A stretch of 55,087 nucleotides of DNA. Source: Gordonia amicalis NBRC 100051 = JCM 11271. GTDB lineage: Bacteria; Actinomycetota; Actinomycetes; Mycobacteriales; Mycobacteriaceae. Below are positions 1 to 10,308 of this stretch, one piece after another. The stretch lies in assembly GCF_000332995.1 (NCBI RefSeq), contig NZ_BANS01000042.1, forward strand, positions 1 through 55,087. Direction: 5' to 3'. The notes beneath the pieces are model-generated. The model worked only from the letters and a program-made list of their open reading frames with translations, was not told the origin of the DNA and made no database searches. The position numbers were made by a program, and so were the translations under genes. Numbering within the stretch: the stretch's first letter is position 1; each line of letters begins with the position of its first letter.

Positions 1-1330
1 GAGGCGGCGCGGGCGGAGGCGGCGGCAGGACCGTCGCCTTCCGGACGGCGGCCCGACCGGGAACCGGCGAGACGAGCGACGCCGCACGCACGGCGCGCTC
101 ACGGGCGGCCGGGACGTCGTCGGCGGTCGCCGTGACCACACCCATACGCCGGCGATGGAAGCTCTCGGGCTTGCCGAACAGGCGGATGTCGGTCTCGGGC
201 ACCGCGAGTGCCGCCGCGACGTTCTCGAATCCGATGGCGGGCTCGTCGAGTTGCCCGTAGATGACCGCCGAAGCGCCGGGCGACGCCAGCGTGACGTCGA
301 CGGGCAGGCCGAGGATCGCGCGGGCGTGCATCTCGAACTCCGACAACCGCTGGGTCGCCATGGTGACCAGGCCGGTGTCGTGTGGACGTGGACTGACCTC
401 GGAGAAGTAGACGTCGTCCCCCTTGACGAACAGCTCGACTCCGAAAACGCCACGGCCGGCGAGCTTTCCGTCGCCCAGAGCGGTGGCGATGCGCGCCGCG
501 ATCGATGTCGCCGAGGCGTGCGCGTCCGCACTCATCTCATGCGGCTGCCAGCTCTCCACGTAGTCGCCGTTGATCTGGCGATGACCGATCGGCGCGCAGA
601 AGTGCGAGGTGAGAACGCCGGTCCGGGGATCGATGGCACGAACTGTGAGAAGTGTGATCTCATAGTCGAATTCGATGAATCCCTCGACGATGACCCGGCT
701 GCCCTGCACGCGGCCGGCGGTGTTCGCGGTCTCCCACGCCGACGCCACGTCGTCGGGTCCGCGCAGCACCGACTGTCCCTTGCCGGAGGAGGACATCACC
801 GGCTTCACGACGCACGGGAATCCGATCTGCCGGGCGGCGACCGTCAGTTCCTCGAGGGTGTCGGCGAAGAGATACGGCGACGTCGGCAGGCCCAGCTCCT
901 CGTCGGCGAGGCGGCGGATGCCTTCGCGGTTCATCGTCGCGACCACGGCACTCGCGGTCGGGATGACCTCGGCGATGCCACGTTCGGCGACGTCGACGAG
1001 CGCCGCGGTGGCGATGGCCTCGATCTCCGGCACCACGTAGGCGGGCCGGTGCTTGTCGATGACGGCGAGCAGCGCGTCCGGGTCGGTCATGTCGATGACC
1101 TCGGCATGATGGGCGACCTGCTGGCCGGGCGCGTTGGCGTACCGGTCCACGGCAACGACCTCGACGCCGAGACGCTGGAACGCGATCACGACCTCTTTGC
1201 CGAGTTCGCCCGCACCGAGCACCATCACCTTGGTCGCCGTCGGACTCAGCGGCGTGCCGATAACGTCCGGCGGACCGATCGTCGGCGCCGGCTGATCCGC
1301 GCTGGTCGCGCTCTCGCTGTTCGACGTCAT
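1..1330 (-). CDS. purT: Formate-dependent phosphoribosylglycinamide formyltransferase 2, 3' end cut by window edge
   Basis: ATP-grasp enzyme that makes formyl-GAR from GAR, formate and ATP in purine synthesis, without folate. Reading the minus strand from the ATG at 1330, the protein carries the N-terminal Rossmann-like motif [20 protein letters not shown] followed by [11 protein letters not shown], and near the left edge [19 protein letters not shown], the usual PurT C-terminal signature. About 443 codons lie in the window with no stop, so the protein is longer than the ~390-400 residues usual for PurT. It has a roughly 30-residue N-terminal extension and a Pro/Ala-rich tail running past the edge. 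The next gene on the same strand ends 75 bp upstream, so the two may or may not be co-transcribed. Identification is confident; the C-terminus cannot be seen. Confidence 0.93.
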   Translation of the reverse strand, partial: MTSNSESATSADQPAPTIGPPDVIGTPLSPTATKVMVLGAGELGKEVVIAFQRLGVEVVAVDRYANAPGQQVAHHAEVIDMTDPDALLAVIDKHRPAYVVPEIEAIATAALVDVAERGIAEVIPTASAVVATMNREGIRRLADEELGLPTSPYLFADTLEELTVAARQIGFPCVVKPVMSSSGKGQSVLRGPDDVASAWETANTAGRVQGSRVIVEGFIEFDYEITLLTVRAIDPRTGVLTSHFCAPIGHRQINGDYVESWQPHEMSADAHASATSIAARIATALGDGKLAGRGVFGVELFVKGDDVYFSEVSPRPHDTGLVTMATQRLSEFEMHARAILGLPVDVTLASPGASAVIYGQLDEPAIGFENVAAALAVPETDIRLFGKPESFHRRRMGVVTATADDVPAARERAVRAASLVSPVPGRAAVRKATVLPPPPPAPP

Positions 1331-1405
1331 TCCCAAATCCTACTTGTCGTCAGTACATCTTCTTCCACGGTGACACCCGGTCAGGGCGGTGTCGTGGTCC
1401 GGCTC

Positions 1406-1777
1406 TCAGCCGATGACCTCGTGCACGTAACACCACCGCCAGCTCTCGCCGGGTTCGGCGGACCGCATGACCGGATGGGCGGTCTCGTGGAAGTGTGCGG
1501 TCGCATGCCGCCGCGGACTGGAGTCGCAGCAGCCGATGTACCCGCACCGCAGGCACATTCGCAGATGCGCCCAGTGATCCTCGCCGATCGCCACACAACC
1601 CTCGCAGCAGAGCTTTTCACCCGTAGCAGGCTCCGGCACCGGGATCGACCCGTCCGCGACCGCGGCGAGCTCGGGGCAGCGCGCCGACGGGTTCGACGAG
1701 TCGTCGGCGGCGGATGCCGGACCCGACCGCTGGCCGCCGCGGGTCGAGGACCGGCGAAAGATCTGCATGTTCACCAT
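1406..1777 (-). CDS. UBP-type zinc-finger protein
   Basis: A protein of about 123 residues whose C-terminal 75 residues form a UBP-type (ubiquitin-hydrolase-like) zinc finger. The Cys/His ligands are visible in CCEGCVAIGEDHWAHLRMC, CGYIGCCDSSPRRHATAHF and HETAHPVMRSAEPGESWRWC. The N-terminal third is Ser/Arg rich and has no recognisable fold. Bacterial copies are widespread in actinobacteria, often beside or fused to Na+/H+ antiporters, and here an antiporter gene diverges from it. No function is established. The longest frame opens with TTG at 1783; I prefer ATG at 1777, and ATG at 1768 is also possible. Confidence 0.8.
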   Translation of the reverse strand: MVNMQIFRRSSTRGGQRSGPASAADDSSNPSARCPELAAVADGSIPVPEPATGEKLCCEGCVAIGEDHWAHLRMCLRCGYIGCCDSSPRRHATAHFHETAHPVMRSAEPGESWRWCYVHEVIG

Positions 1778-1812
1778 TATCAACGGCGCATCCGGCGATT
1801 ACAGTCGCTCGG

Positions 1813-3404
1813 ATGAGTGCATCGCTTCTGCTCGTCGCGGTCGTCGCGGTGGCGGTTGCTGCACTGTGCCGTCGCTACGGGCTGTCCTCGCCCCTGGTCC
1901 TGGTGACCCTCGGCCTGGCGGCCGGCTGGATTCCGAACATGCCGGCACCCGAGCTCGACCCGGAACTCGTGCTCTTCCTGATCCTGCCGCCCCTGCTCTA
2001 CTCGGCCGCGCAGGAGAGCTCCTATCAGGCGATCCGCGCCAACTGGCGTGCGATCGGGATGCTGGCGGTCGGTCTGCCGCTGGCCACGACCTTCGTGGTC
2101 GGGGTCGTCGCCCACCTCACCGTGCCCAACCTCCCGCTCTCCGCGGCGCTCGTCCTCGGCGCCGTCGTCGCCCCGCCGGATGCGGTGTCCGCGCAGGCGA
2201 TCGGCCGGCGCCTCGGCCTGCCCCGCCGCGTCATGACGCTCCTCGGCGGCGAGAGTCTGCTCAACGACGCCACGGCCCTCACCGCGTTCCGAATCGCGCT
2301 GGCCGCCGCGATAGGTGTCACGACCTCGCTGGGTGAGGGTCTTCTGACGTTCGCCGTCGCGGCGCTCGGCGGTCTCGTGGTCGGCCTCGTCGTCGGCATC
2401 GCGGTGTCGTGGGTGCGTATCTGGCTGACCGATCCGCCGATGGAGACCGCGCTCGGGATACTGGTCCCGTTCGCCACGTACTTCGTCGCCGAGCAACTGC
2501 ACTGTTCCGGCGTCATCGGCGTGGTCACGGCAGGGTTGTTCCTCGGTCAGCGCTCGGTGCGCGTCGGCTACGCGACCCGCTTGCAGGACGAGGCGGTCCG
2601 CAAGTCGATCGACGTCATCCTGGAGGCCTTCGTCTTCTTCCTCATCGGTCTGCAGATGCCGTTCATCATCGAGGGCGTCGAAGGCGAGTCCTGGGTCCAG
2701 GTGGGCATCGACGCCGCAGCGGTCCTCACCGCCACGATCCTGATCCGGTTCATCTGGATCTATCCGGCCGCGTACCTGCCGCGCCTGTTCGTCCGCCGTA
2801 TCCGCGAACGCGAACCGTTCCCACCCCGTCCTCGGTGTTCATCGTGTCGTGGGCCGGTATGCGCGGGGTCGTCTCGCTCGCCGCCGCGTTCGGTATCCCG
2901 CTGATGACCGAGGCCGACGAGCCGTTCCCGGCACGTGCCGAGATCCTGCTCCTGACGTTCGTCGTCGTGGTCGGCACGCTCCTGATCCAGGGCACCACGC
3001 TGCCCTGGGTGGCGCGGGCGCTCGGCGTCACCGGCGACGAACGCGCACAGGACCGTCTCGCATACGCCGCCGCTCAGGACCGTGCCGCGCGCGAGGCCGA
3101 GCAGCGACTCGAGGAGATCGCGGCCGGTCTGGCCGACGACGACCCCCGACGCATGCAGGTGGTCCTGATGCACAAGTGGATCACCTCGCAGCGCAACGTG
3201 GCATGGGAGGAACTCGGCCGTGGCCCGGAGGCGATCGGCGAGAGCCCCACCGCTGCTGGCTCCCGGATACGCACTGAACTCCTGCACCTGCAGCGCAAGG
3301 TTTTCATCGAGGAACGCAACGCCGGACGCATCGACGACGGGGTCCTCCGGGTCGCGCTCCGCCGCGTGGATTTCGCCGAGGGACAGGACGACCGCGACGC
3401 GTGA
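1813..3404 (+). pseudogene. Na+/H+ antiporter (CPA1/NhaP type), single-base frameshift
   Basis: Membrane cation/proton antiporter of the CPA1 family. The first part (1813 to about 2820) encodes the hydrophobic core with LFLILPPLLYSAAQESS, APPDAVSAQAIGRRLGLP and GGESLLNDATALTAFRIAL, typical of the ion-binding core. Near 2818-2830 the frame changes: upstream reads to a false stop at 2904, while the next frame continues with SSVFIVSWAGMRGVVSLAAA and then a cytoplasmic tail of about 190 residues, ending at 3404. One missing base restores a normal antiporter of about 530 residues. The site is C-rich (CCCACCCC), so a sequencing error is as likely as a real lesion. The start is ATG 1813; the longer frame upstream overlaps the divergent zinc-finger gene and is not used. 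Confidence 0.85.
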
Positions 3405-3495
3405 CCCCGGGCGTATCGAAGGGTCATCCATCCGACCGATGGCGGGGAGTTCTGCCCATGTTGCAGACGACAGTTCTGCTCTAACTTCGGTTCTC

Positions 3496-3888
3496 ATGAA
3501 GACCACCCACATCCGCCTGGCCACCGCCGGCGCGTCCTTCGTCCTGGCCGCCGGCGCTCTGGTCACCGGCACCTCGTCGGCCGCCGCGGCCCCGATCGCG
3601 CCGTCGTGCGACGCCGGCCAGCACACCGTCACCTCGGTCGTCACCGCGAAGTCGGCCGCAACCATCTGCGAGTGGGGCGACGGCAGCCTCGAGTACCGGG
3701 GCGTGGCACGCAGCACCGGTAACACCCTGTGCATTCCGGTGGCGGAGGTTCACGAGCAGGAGAACGGCAGCGGCCGTCACTACTTCGTCGCCTACAACAA
3801 CGGGTACAAGTACTCCGTGTTCGAGGGGCTCGGCCTCAGCATCGTCGGGCCCGACGGCATCCTGATCAGTTCCGAAGACGCCATCTGA
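3496..3888 (+). CDS. Small secreted protein of unknown function
   Basis: A 130-residue protein beginning MKTTHIRLATAGASFVLAAG, a clear Sec signal peptide with Ala-rich cleavage region (SSAAAAP) near residue 33. The mature part of about 97 residues has two Cys near its start (SCDAG and ICEWG) and a third at LCIPVAEVHEQ, so at most one disulfide pair plus one free Cys. It is rich in Tyr, Gly and Ser. I do not recognise a domain. It follows the antiporter by about 90 bp on the same strand and ends 4 bp before the convergent cyclase gene. A remnant of the dispersed repeat (GTATCGAAGGGTCA) lies at about 3413-3426, upstream of it. Confidence 0.7.
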   Translation: MKTTHIRLATAGASFVLAAGALVTGTSSAAAAPIAPSCDAGQHTVTSVVTAKSAATICEWGDGSLEYRGVARSTGNTLCIPVAEVHEQENGSGRHYFVAYNNGYKYSVFEGLGLSIVGPDGILISSEDAI

Positions 3889-3892
3889 GTTC

Positions 3893-5503
3893 TCACCCGG
3901 CCGCCGTCTCCCCCGGCGCCTTCTCCCCCGGCGTCGTGTGCGCGGTCGTCGTCTCCTCCCCGACGGCGGCCGCGTACACGATCGTCTCGGCGGTCCGGCC
4001 ACGCAGTGACAGGGTCTCCTGTCGCCGCCAGTGCCGGGCCTCCGCCGGGTCCGCGGCGTCGACCGCACGGCCCGCAGCGAGCGGACTCGCCGGATCCCGC
4101 TTGGCGAGTTCGGACAGCCGGGCACTCTCGTTCACCGGGTCGCCGATCACCGTGTACTCGAAACGTTCGATGGCACCGACGTTTCCGGCGACGACCGACC
4201 CGTAACTCACGCCCACACCCGCGGACAGTTCCGGGACCTCGACCGCGAGGTCGGCGACGATGCGTCGCGCAGCCGCCAGCGCCGCACCGGCCGGGTCGTC
4301 GAGTTCGATGGGCGCGCCGAAGATCGCGAGGACCGCGTCCCCCTCGAACTTGTTGACCAGGCCGTGCTTGTCCTCGACAGCCCGGACGATGACCGCGAAG
4401 AACTTGTTGAGGATCTCCACGACCTCGGTCGGACGGCGTTGCGCCGCAAGGGTCGTCGACCCGATCACGTCGACGAACAGCGCGGCGGCCACGCGCTCCG
4501 TGCCGCCGAGTTCGGGGTCCGACGACAACGCCGCCTCGGCGACCTCGTGGCCCACGTGCCGGCCGAACAGGTCGCGCATTCGCTCCCGTTCCCGCAGACC
4601 CGTGACCATCGAGTTGAAGCCCACCTGGAGGTCACCGAGTTCGGTGCCGTCGTAGACCACGAGGTCCGCGTTGTCCAGATCGCCCGCGCGAACGCGGTTC
4701 ATCCCCGCCCGTACGCTGCGGATCGGCCCGGTGATGCTCATCGACGACAACAGGGTCAGCAGCAGACCGGTGAACAGAGCGGTGAGTCCCAGGACCGTCA
4801 CCCCGACGAAGAGATCGAGTTTGGACGTCTCGTCGCGTGCGACCCCGAACGCCACGACCAGCAGGATGCCGATGATCGGGATCGCCGAGCCGACCATCCA
4901 CGACACCACCGCACGGGACTTCACGCCCGTTTGCTTCCGGCGATGGAATCCGGCCGAGATCAGGTCGGCCACAACGGGACGCAGGGTGAAGTCGATGAAC
5001 AGGTAGGAGATCGCCACCACGACGACACCGCTCAGTCCGACGACGAACAGTGTCTTGGGGATCAGCTGCGGATCGACGATGCCGTACATGATCGTCAGCA
5101 TCACCGCGGCACCCGACCAGAGGAGACCCTGCACGAGCGACAGCCGCCACGGCAGTCGCATCGTCCGGCGCGCGTCTCGTTTGGTCGGAACCTCGTCGCG
5201 GATGACCCACCGCAGAACATGAACGCCGAGAACCGTTCCCCATCCGATGCCGATCACGAACGCGGCGAGGATGTACACCGGGACCACGATGAAGTTGACC
5301 CACCACAGTTCGGCGGTGAAGACGGTCGGTTCCGGGATGCCGACCGCGGCGAGCGCGGCCGCAACGATCGCGCCGACCAGGTTCGCCACGACGATCGAGG
5401 TGGTCAGCAACGTCTGGATCCGGACCCGCTGCGCGAAACCGCTCTCGTCGGCAGAGCCGAGCAGGATCGACCCGTAGTCGCGGCTCCCCCGTCTCGCAAG
5501 CAT
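3893..5503 (-). CDS. Membrane-bound class III adenylate cyclase with HAMP domain
   Basis: Makes cyclic AMP at the inner face of the membrane; same layout as the M. tuberculosis Rv1318c-Rv1320c and Rv3645 family. The N-terminal ~270 residues hold about six membrane segments, followed by a HAMP linker (ITGPIRSVRAGMNRVRAGDL) and a C-terminal cyclase domain. Catalytic residues look complete: the first metal Asp in LFVDVIGSTTLAAQ, adenine-selecting Lys and second metal Asp in NKFEGDAVLAIFGAP, and the purine/transition-state residues in YTVIGDPVNESARLSELAK. It is therefore probably active as an adenylate (not guanylate) cyclase. The frame is open back to GTG 5599 and ATG 5533; ATG 5503 (MLARRGSRDYGSILLG) is chosen because family similarity begins there. 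A CRP/GlxR-like site exists elsewhere in the window (54978). Confidence 0.88.
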   Translation of the reverse strand: MLARRGSRDYGSILLGSADESGFAQRVRIQTLLTTSIVVANLVGAIVAAALAAVGIPEPTVFTAELWWVNFIVVPVYILAAFVIGIGWGTVLGVHVLRWVIRDEVPTKRDARRTMRLPWRLSLVQGLLWSGAAVMLTIMYGIVDPQLIPKTLFVVGLSGVVVVAISYLFIDFTLRPVVADLISAGFHRRKQTGVKSRAVVSWMVGSAIPIIGILLVVAFGVARDETSKLDLFVGVTVLGLTALFTGLLLTLLSSMSITGPIRSVRAGMNRVRAGDLDNADLVVYDGTELGDLQVGFNSMVTGLRERERMRDLFGRHVGHEVAEAALSSDPELGGTERVAAALFVDVIGSTTLAAQRRPTEVVEILNKFFAVIVRAVEDKHGLVNKFEGDAVLAIFGAPIELDDPAGAALAAARRIVADLAVEVPELSAGVGVSYGSVVAGNVGAIERFEYTVIGDPVNESARLSELAKRDPASPLAAGRAVDAADPAEARHWRRQETLSLRGRTAETIVYAAAVGEETTTAHTTPGEKAPGETAAG

Positions 5504-5648
5504 GCCCAAGCTAATCACGACGACCGCCGTCATCGCCCGTGTGCGGCCCTCGGATTCGGGACGAGCAGGGGAACTGGGCGCCACGACCTGGGTGAACACC
5601 CTAACCTGGACGCATCATCGTCTCCCTCGGCTCGCCGAAAGCAGCGCC

Positions 5649-7067
5649 ATGACCGCATCCGATGTCCCGACCCGGCCCGCGCCGGTCGACATGTCCCGCA
5701 ACCCGTTCCTGACCGGCGTGTTCGCCCCACAGCGCGACGAGGTGGACGCCACCGACCTGCCGGTCAGCGGTGAGATCCCCGCCGACCTGCGGGGCAGCTA
5801 CCTGCGCAACGGACCAAACCTGCGCTTCGACCCGATCGGCTCGTACGTCTACCCGATCGACGGCGACGCGATGGTGCACCGCATCGGCTTCGACGGCGGC
5901 CGGGCGTCGTACCGCAACCGGTTCGTCCGCACCCCGATGGTGCTGGCGGAAGAGGCTGCGGGACATGCCATCTGGTCGGGTATCACCGACGGCTACACCC
6001 CGTCGGCAGCCGAGGTCGGGGACAAGCTGGCCGGGACCGTGCGCGAACTCCCCGACATCAACATCGTGCGGCACGGTGGGCGGTTGCTGGCGATGGCCGA
6101 GGCGGACCGGCCGTATCAGCTCGCACCCGCGGATCTCGCCACCCTGGCCCGTACCGACTGCGACGGCGCGATGTTCGTCGGCAGCACCGCTCACCCCAAG
6201 ATCGATCCGTCCACCGGTGAACTGGTGTTGTTCAACTACGTCCTCGAGGCGCCCTACCTGACCTGGGCGGTGGTCGGTCCGGACGGGCGGGCAACCCGCG
6301 AGCCGACGCCGGTCGACGGCCTCGATGCGCCGATCATGATCCACGACATGGCGTTGACCAGCCGGTACATCGTCTTGTTCGTGTGCCCGCTCGTCTTCGA
6401 CATCGAATCCGTGATGAGCGGCGGATCGTTGTTGTCCTGGCAACCGCAGCGGGGCACGCGCATCGCGTTGATCCCGCGGGACGGCACCGCGGTGCGCTGG
6501 GTCGACGCCGACCCGTTCTGGGTCTGGCATTTCGCCAATGCCTTCGACAATCCCGATGGATCGGTGACCGTCGACTATGTGGAATGGACCTATCCGGGCG
6601 GCTTCGCCGACCAGCCGACACGAGCGTCGTCGTCGCTGACGCGCGCGGTCATCCGACCCGATGCCGGGATCACCAAGACCGTCCTGAACAGCACCGAGCC
6701 GGACATGGAGTTCCCCCGCGTGGACGACCGGATGCTGACGCGGGAGCATCACCGCATCGCCAGCGTCGCCAAGGGACCGAGGGACAGCGGCGACCTCGAC
6801 AGCCTGTGGTTCCACGACCTCGTCGCCGGGACCGAGAAGGTCTGGACGCCGGGTGCCGCGATCGGCGAACCGATCTACATCCCGGGTGCCGAACGCGACT
6901 ACTGGGGTGCGATCGGCACGGACCCCACCGACATGACGTCTCGGTTCTACCTGCTCACCGTGGACGCACCCGAGGAAGGCCCGATCGCCACTGTGGACTT
7001 ACCGATCCGCGTTCCCGCCGGACTTCACGGCGCGTGGCTGGCAGATCCTTCGCCCCACGCCGGTTGA
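5649..7067 (+). CDS. Carotenoid oxygenase (RPE65/lignostilbene dioxygenase family)
   Basis: Non-haem Fe(II) dioxygenase that cleaves a carbon-carbon double bond in carotenoids, apocarotenoids or stilbenes. The seven-bladed propeller family is recognised from LRGSYLRNGPNLRFDP near the start and the four iron-binding His: FVGSTAHPKIDP, PIMIHDMALTSRYIV, FWVWHFANAFDNPDG and, at the end, PAGLHGAWLADP. At 472 residues it has the usual length. The start is ATG 5649; the open frame begins at 5502 but would overlap the divergent cyclase promoter. The last codons (SPHAG) and the TGA stop lie inside the first copy of the 46-bp repeat, so the C-terminus was shaped by repeat insertion. The substrate cannot be told from sequence. 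Confidence 0.9.
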   Translation: MTASDVPTRPAPVDMSRNPFLTGVFAPQRDEVDATDLPVSGEIPADLRGSYLRNGPNLRFDPIGSYVYPIDGDAMVHRIGFDGGRASYRNRFVRTPMVLAEEAAGHAIWSGITDGYTPSAAEVGDKLAGTVRELPDINIVRHGGRLLAMAEADRPYQLAPADLATLARTDCDGAMFVGSTAHPKIDPSTGELVLFNYVLEAPYLTWAVVGPDGRATREPTPVDGLDAPIMIHDMALTSRYIVLFVCPLVFDIESVMSGGSLLSWQPQRGTRIALIPRDGTAVRWVDADPFWVWHFANAFDNPDGSVTVDYVEWTYPGGFADQPTRASSSLTRAVIRPDAGITKTVLNSTEPDMEFPRVDDRMLTREHHRIASVAKGPRDSGDLDSLWFHDLVAGTEKVWTPGAAIGEPIYIPGAERDYWGAIGTDPTDMTSRFYLLTVDAPEEGPIATVDLPIRVPAGLHGAWLADPSPHAG

Positions 7068-7302
7068 GCCGACACCGAGCAACGCGAGGCGTCGCGTCGA
7101 AACCCGAGCGCCACACAACCCCACGCCGGTTGAGCCGACACCGAGCAACGCGAGGCGTCGCGTCGAAACCCGGTCGCCACACCCACCGACCAACCCAACC
7201 ACCACGACACGAGATTTCAACACGGTGGCTCGCTCCGCTCGCTACCGGCTCAACCAGCAGAAACCCCACGCCGGTTGAGCCGACACCGAGCAACGTATCG
7301 AA
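7059..7302 (+). repeat. 46-bp repeat cluster: two full copies, one truncated, one divergent inverted copy
   Basis: Full copies lie at 7059-7104 and 7125-7170, each beginning GCCGGTTGAGCCGACACCGA and ending GCGTCGCGTCGAAACC. A third is truncated at 7270 to about 7300, joining the GTATCGAAGG remnant form. Between them, about 7200-7262, a diverged copy runs in the opposite direction (minus strand reads TGGTTGAGCCGGTAGCGAGC). The first copy overlaps the end of the carotenoid oxygenase and contains its stop codon. The rest fills the gap to the convergent purA gene. This is a dispersed, REP-like family, also found at 22.7, 45.9, 48.9 and 52.2 kb. Confidence 0.93.
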
Positions 7303-7305
7303 GGG

Positions 7306-8595
<1,290 letters not shown>

Positions 8596-8683
8596 TCAGG
8601 TACTCCTTCGTGCGGCGCGCTTGAACTGATCAGAACAAACCTCACCAACACTACTGTGTCGAGGCCCCCGATACCCTATCCGC

Positions 8684-9340
8684 GTGCCTTTCGCCCTGAT
8701 CACCCAAGCCGGTCGCGCCGACGACAAGAAGACGATCCGTGCCGCCGTGACCGACGCCCTGTCTGATTCGGCCGTCACCCGGCTCATCGTCGAACCCCGT
8801 GTCGCCGAACGGTTCGCACCTACCGTCGCCGAGGAGAACGACACCTTCCTCGGGCAGGTCGTGGCCGCCCTCATGGCCACCGAACGTCTCGACGTGGAAG
8901 TCGCATACGTCTCGGCAGAAGGCACCCCGGCGACGCGCCGGTACCGCCTCCCACACGGGCCGGCCGCCCGCCAGCTGGCCGAGCACGGCACCGCGAGCCC
9001 GGTGCCGCTCATCCGCGACGACGCCGCAACGGTCATCTTCGGCAGTGCCCGTCATCTCGGCGCCGAGGGCGCCAAACTGCACGGCGAGTCCTACGTCGAC
9101 AGCGAACGACTCTTCGACGGCGAGGTGCGTTCGGTCCTCATCGAACCCACCCTCGAGGCTCCCGGTCTGCGCGCCCAGGTCGAGCGTTGGCTGCTGCCGG
9201 GACGGTGGGTCGCCGGCCGGGCGGTGCAGACGGGCGGCACCAACATCGTGGTGGAACGCGAGGGCGTCGTGAACGAGCGCGTACTGAAGCGGTCGACGTT
9301 CTACCGCCACGTCACCGATCTGCTGCTCGTACGCCCCTGA
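8684..9340 (+). CDS. Conserved actinobacterial protein (Rv0358-like)
   Basis: A 218-residue soluble protein starting at GTG 8684, with no signal peptide or membrane segment. I recognise it by position and style as the homologue of M. tuberculosis Rv0358, which also diverges from purA; no domain with a known function is visible. It has a charged N-terminal half, a central segment LIRDDAATVIFGSARHLGAE and a C-terminal region RVLKRSTFYRHVTDLLLVRP. The divergent layout leaves about 90 bp for two promoters. Gene confidence is high; function is unknown. Confidence 0.85.
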   Translation: MPFALITQAGRADDKKTIRAAVTDALSDSAVTRLIVEPRVAERFAPTVAEENDTFLGQVVAALMATERLDVEVAYVSAEGTPATRRYRLPHGPAARQLAEHGTASPVPLIRDDAATVIFGSARHLGAEGAKLHGESYVDSERLFDGEVRSVLIEPTLEAPGLRAQVERWLLPGRWVAGRAVQTGGTNIVVEREGVVNERVLKRSTFYRHVTDLLLVRP

Positions 9341-9431
9341 CGGGCCGACTCAGCCGACCGGGACCGGGACCGGCGCCTGCGTGGGATCCCCGGCGGACTC
9401 GGTGATGGCATCCTTCCCGGTGTCGTGCCGG

Positions 9432-10260
9432 TCAGGACGCGAAATAGTCGTCGAGCGTCACCATGCGCAGCTTCCGGTGGCGGATGATCTCGACCAGCTC
9501 GGGATAGACCTTGGTGACGGGGTCGTGGTTCGCGTGGCCGATCACGACGGTCTGCGGCCGGAAGTACTTGCGCGCGCACTGCACGAGGTACCTCTCGGTG
9601 ATCAGGCCGGAGTCCGAGAGAGAGCCGTACCAGAGCGTCGGCATGGTGTAGCCGAGGTCGGCGGCCACCGCGTCGACCGCCGCGTTGTGGTAGCCGAAGG
9701 GCGGCCGGTAGTACGGCGTGCCGTCGACGCCGAAGTTCTTCTTCAGGAACCGCTTCGTCCGCCCGAGTTCGTCGGCGATCCCCTTGGCCGAGAGTTCGGT
9801 GAGAGCGGGATGGGTCCAGGTGTGGTTGCCGAGCTGGATCTGTCCGGATTCGACGAGCGGGGCCAGCTCGGCGCGGTGATCGGTCCACCCGTCGAACGAT
9901 CCGGTCACGAAGAACGTGAACCGCGCACCGGTGTCCCGGGCGAACTCCACGTAGGCACCGATGACCTCGGAGCTGGCGCCGTCGTCGACCGTGAGGGCGA
10001 TGTGCCTGCCCGTGCCCGGCAGTCGCGTGATCGGCTCGGGGGGGCAGCGGGCGACGGGTTCCCACGGCCGGCGGGAGCAGTCCGGCACGGGACAAGGCCG
10101 GCGTGGGCGGGCCGGTCGTCGAGGTGGGCAGCGTAAGCGGAGTGCCGGACGGGGTGATCTCGGCGGCCGGGACCGGCGAGGCGCACCCCGTCACGGTGCT
10201 CGCGGTCAGGGCCCCCACCGTGCCGGCCGCGAGGACCGCGAGGAAGTCGCGTCGTTCCAT
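9432..10260 (-). pseudogene. Tat-exported lipoprotein polysaccharide deacetylase, frameshifted at a C7 tract
   Basis: The coding strand opens at ATG 10260 with MERRDFLAVLAAGTVGALTA, a twin-arginine signal, then the lipobox VTGC, so the product should be an exported lipoprotein. After a Pro/Thr linker this frame breaks at a run of seven C (10038-10044). The neighbouring frame continues with HIALTVDDGASSEVIGAYV, FFVTGSFDGWTDHRAEL, QLGNHTWTHPAL and YYRPPFGYHNAAVDAV, the NodB/CE4 fold: catalytic base Asp in TVDDG, metal His pair in NHTWTH, and RPPFG. The gene ends at 9432. Removing one C from the tract joins the two frames into a normal protein of about 275 residues. The choice between assembly error, slippage (phase variation) and a dead gene is open. 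Confidence 0.86.
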
Positions 10261-10308
10261 GCCGGGAATTTAAGGCATAACCGACATTTTGGGTTCAGCG
10301 ACGCGGGC

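Noticed and set aside
155..1816. Long plus-strand open frame of about 553 codons
   Set aside because: It is the antisense of purT and the zinc-finger gene; the minus-strand proteins have clear family motifs and this one has none.
2815..2835. Programmed ribosomal frameshift in the antiporter
   Set aside because: No slippery heptamer plus hairpin is evident, and antiporters of this family are not known to use one; an indel or sequencing error is simpler.
4031..5773. 580-codon plus-strand open frame
   Set aside because: Shadow of the adenylate cyclase, whose catalytic residues are intact on the minus strand; the plus-strand product is Arg/Asp-rich noise.
7059..7302. Tandem 46-bp repeats as a CRISPR array
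   Set aside because: Only two to three copies, spacers of 7-22 bases that are not uniform, no cas genes, and the same repeats lie inside or at the ends of genes elsewhere.
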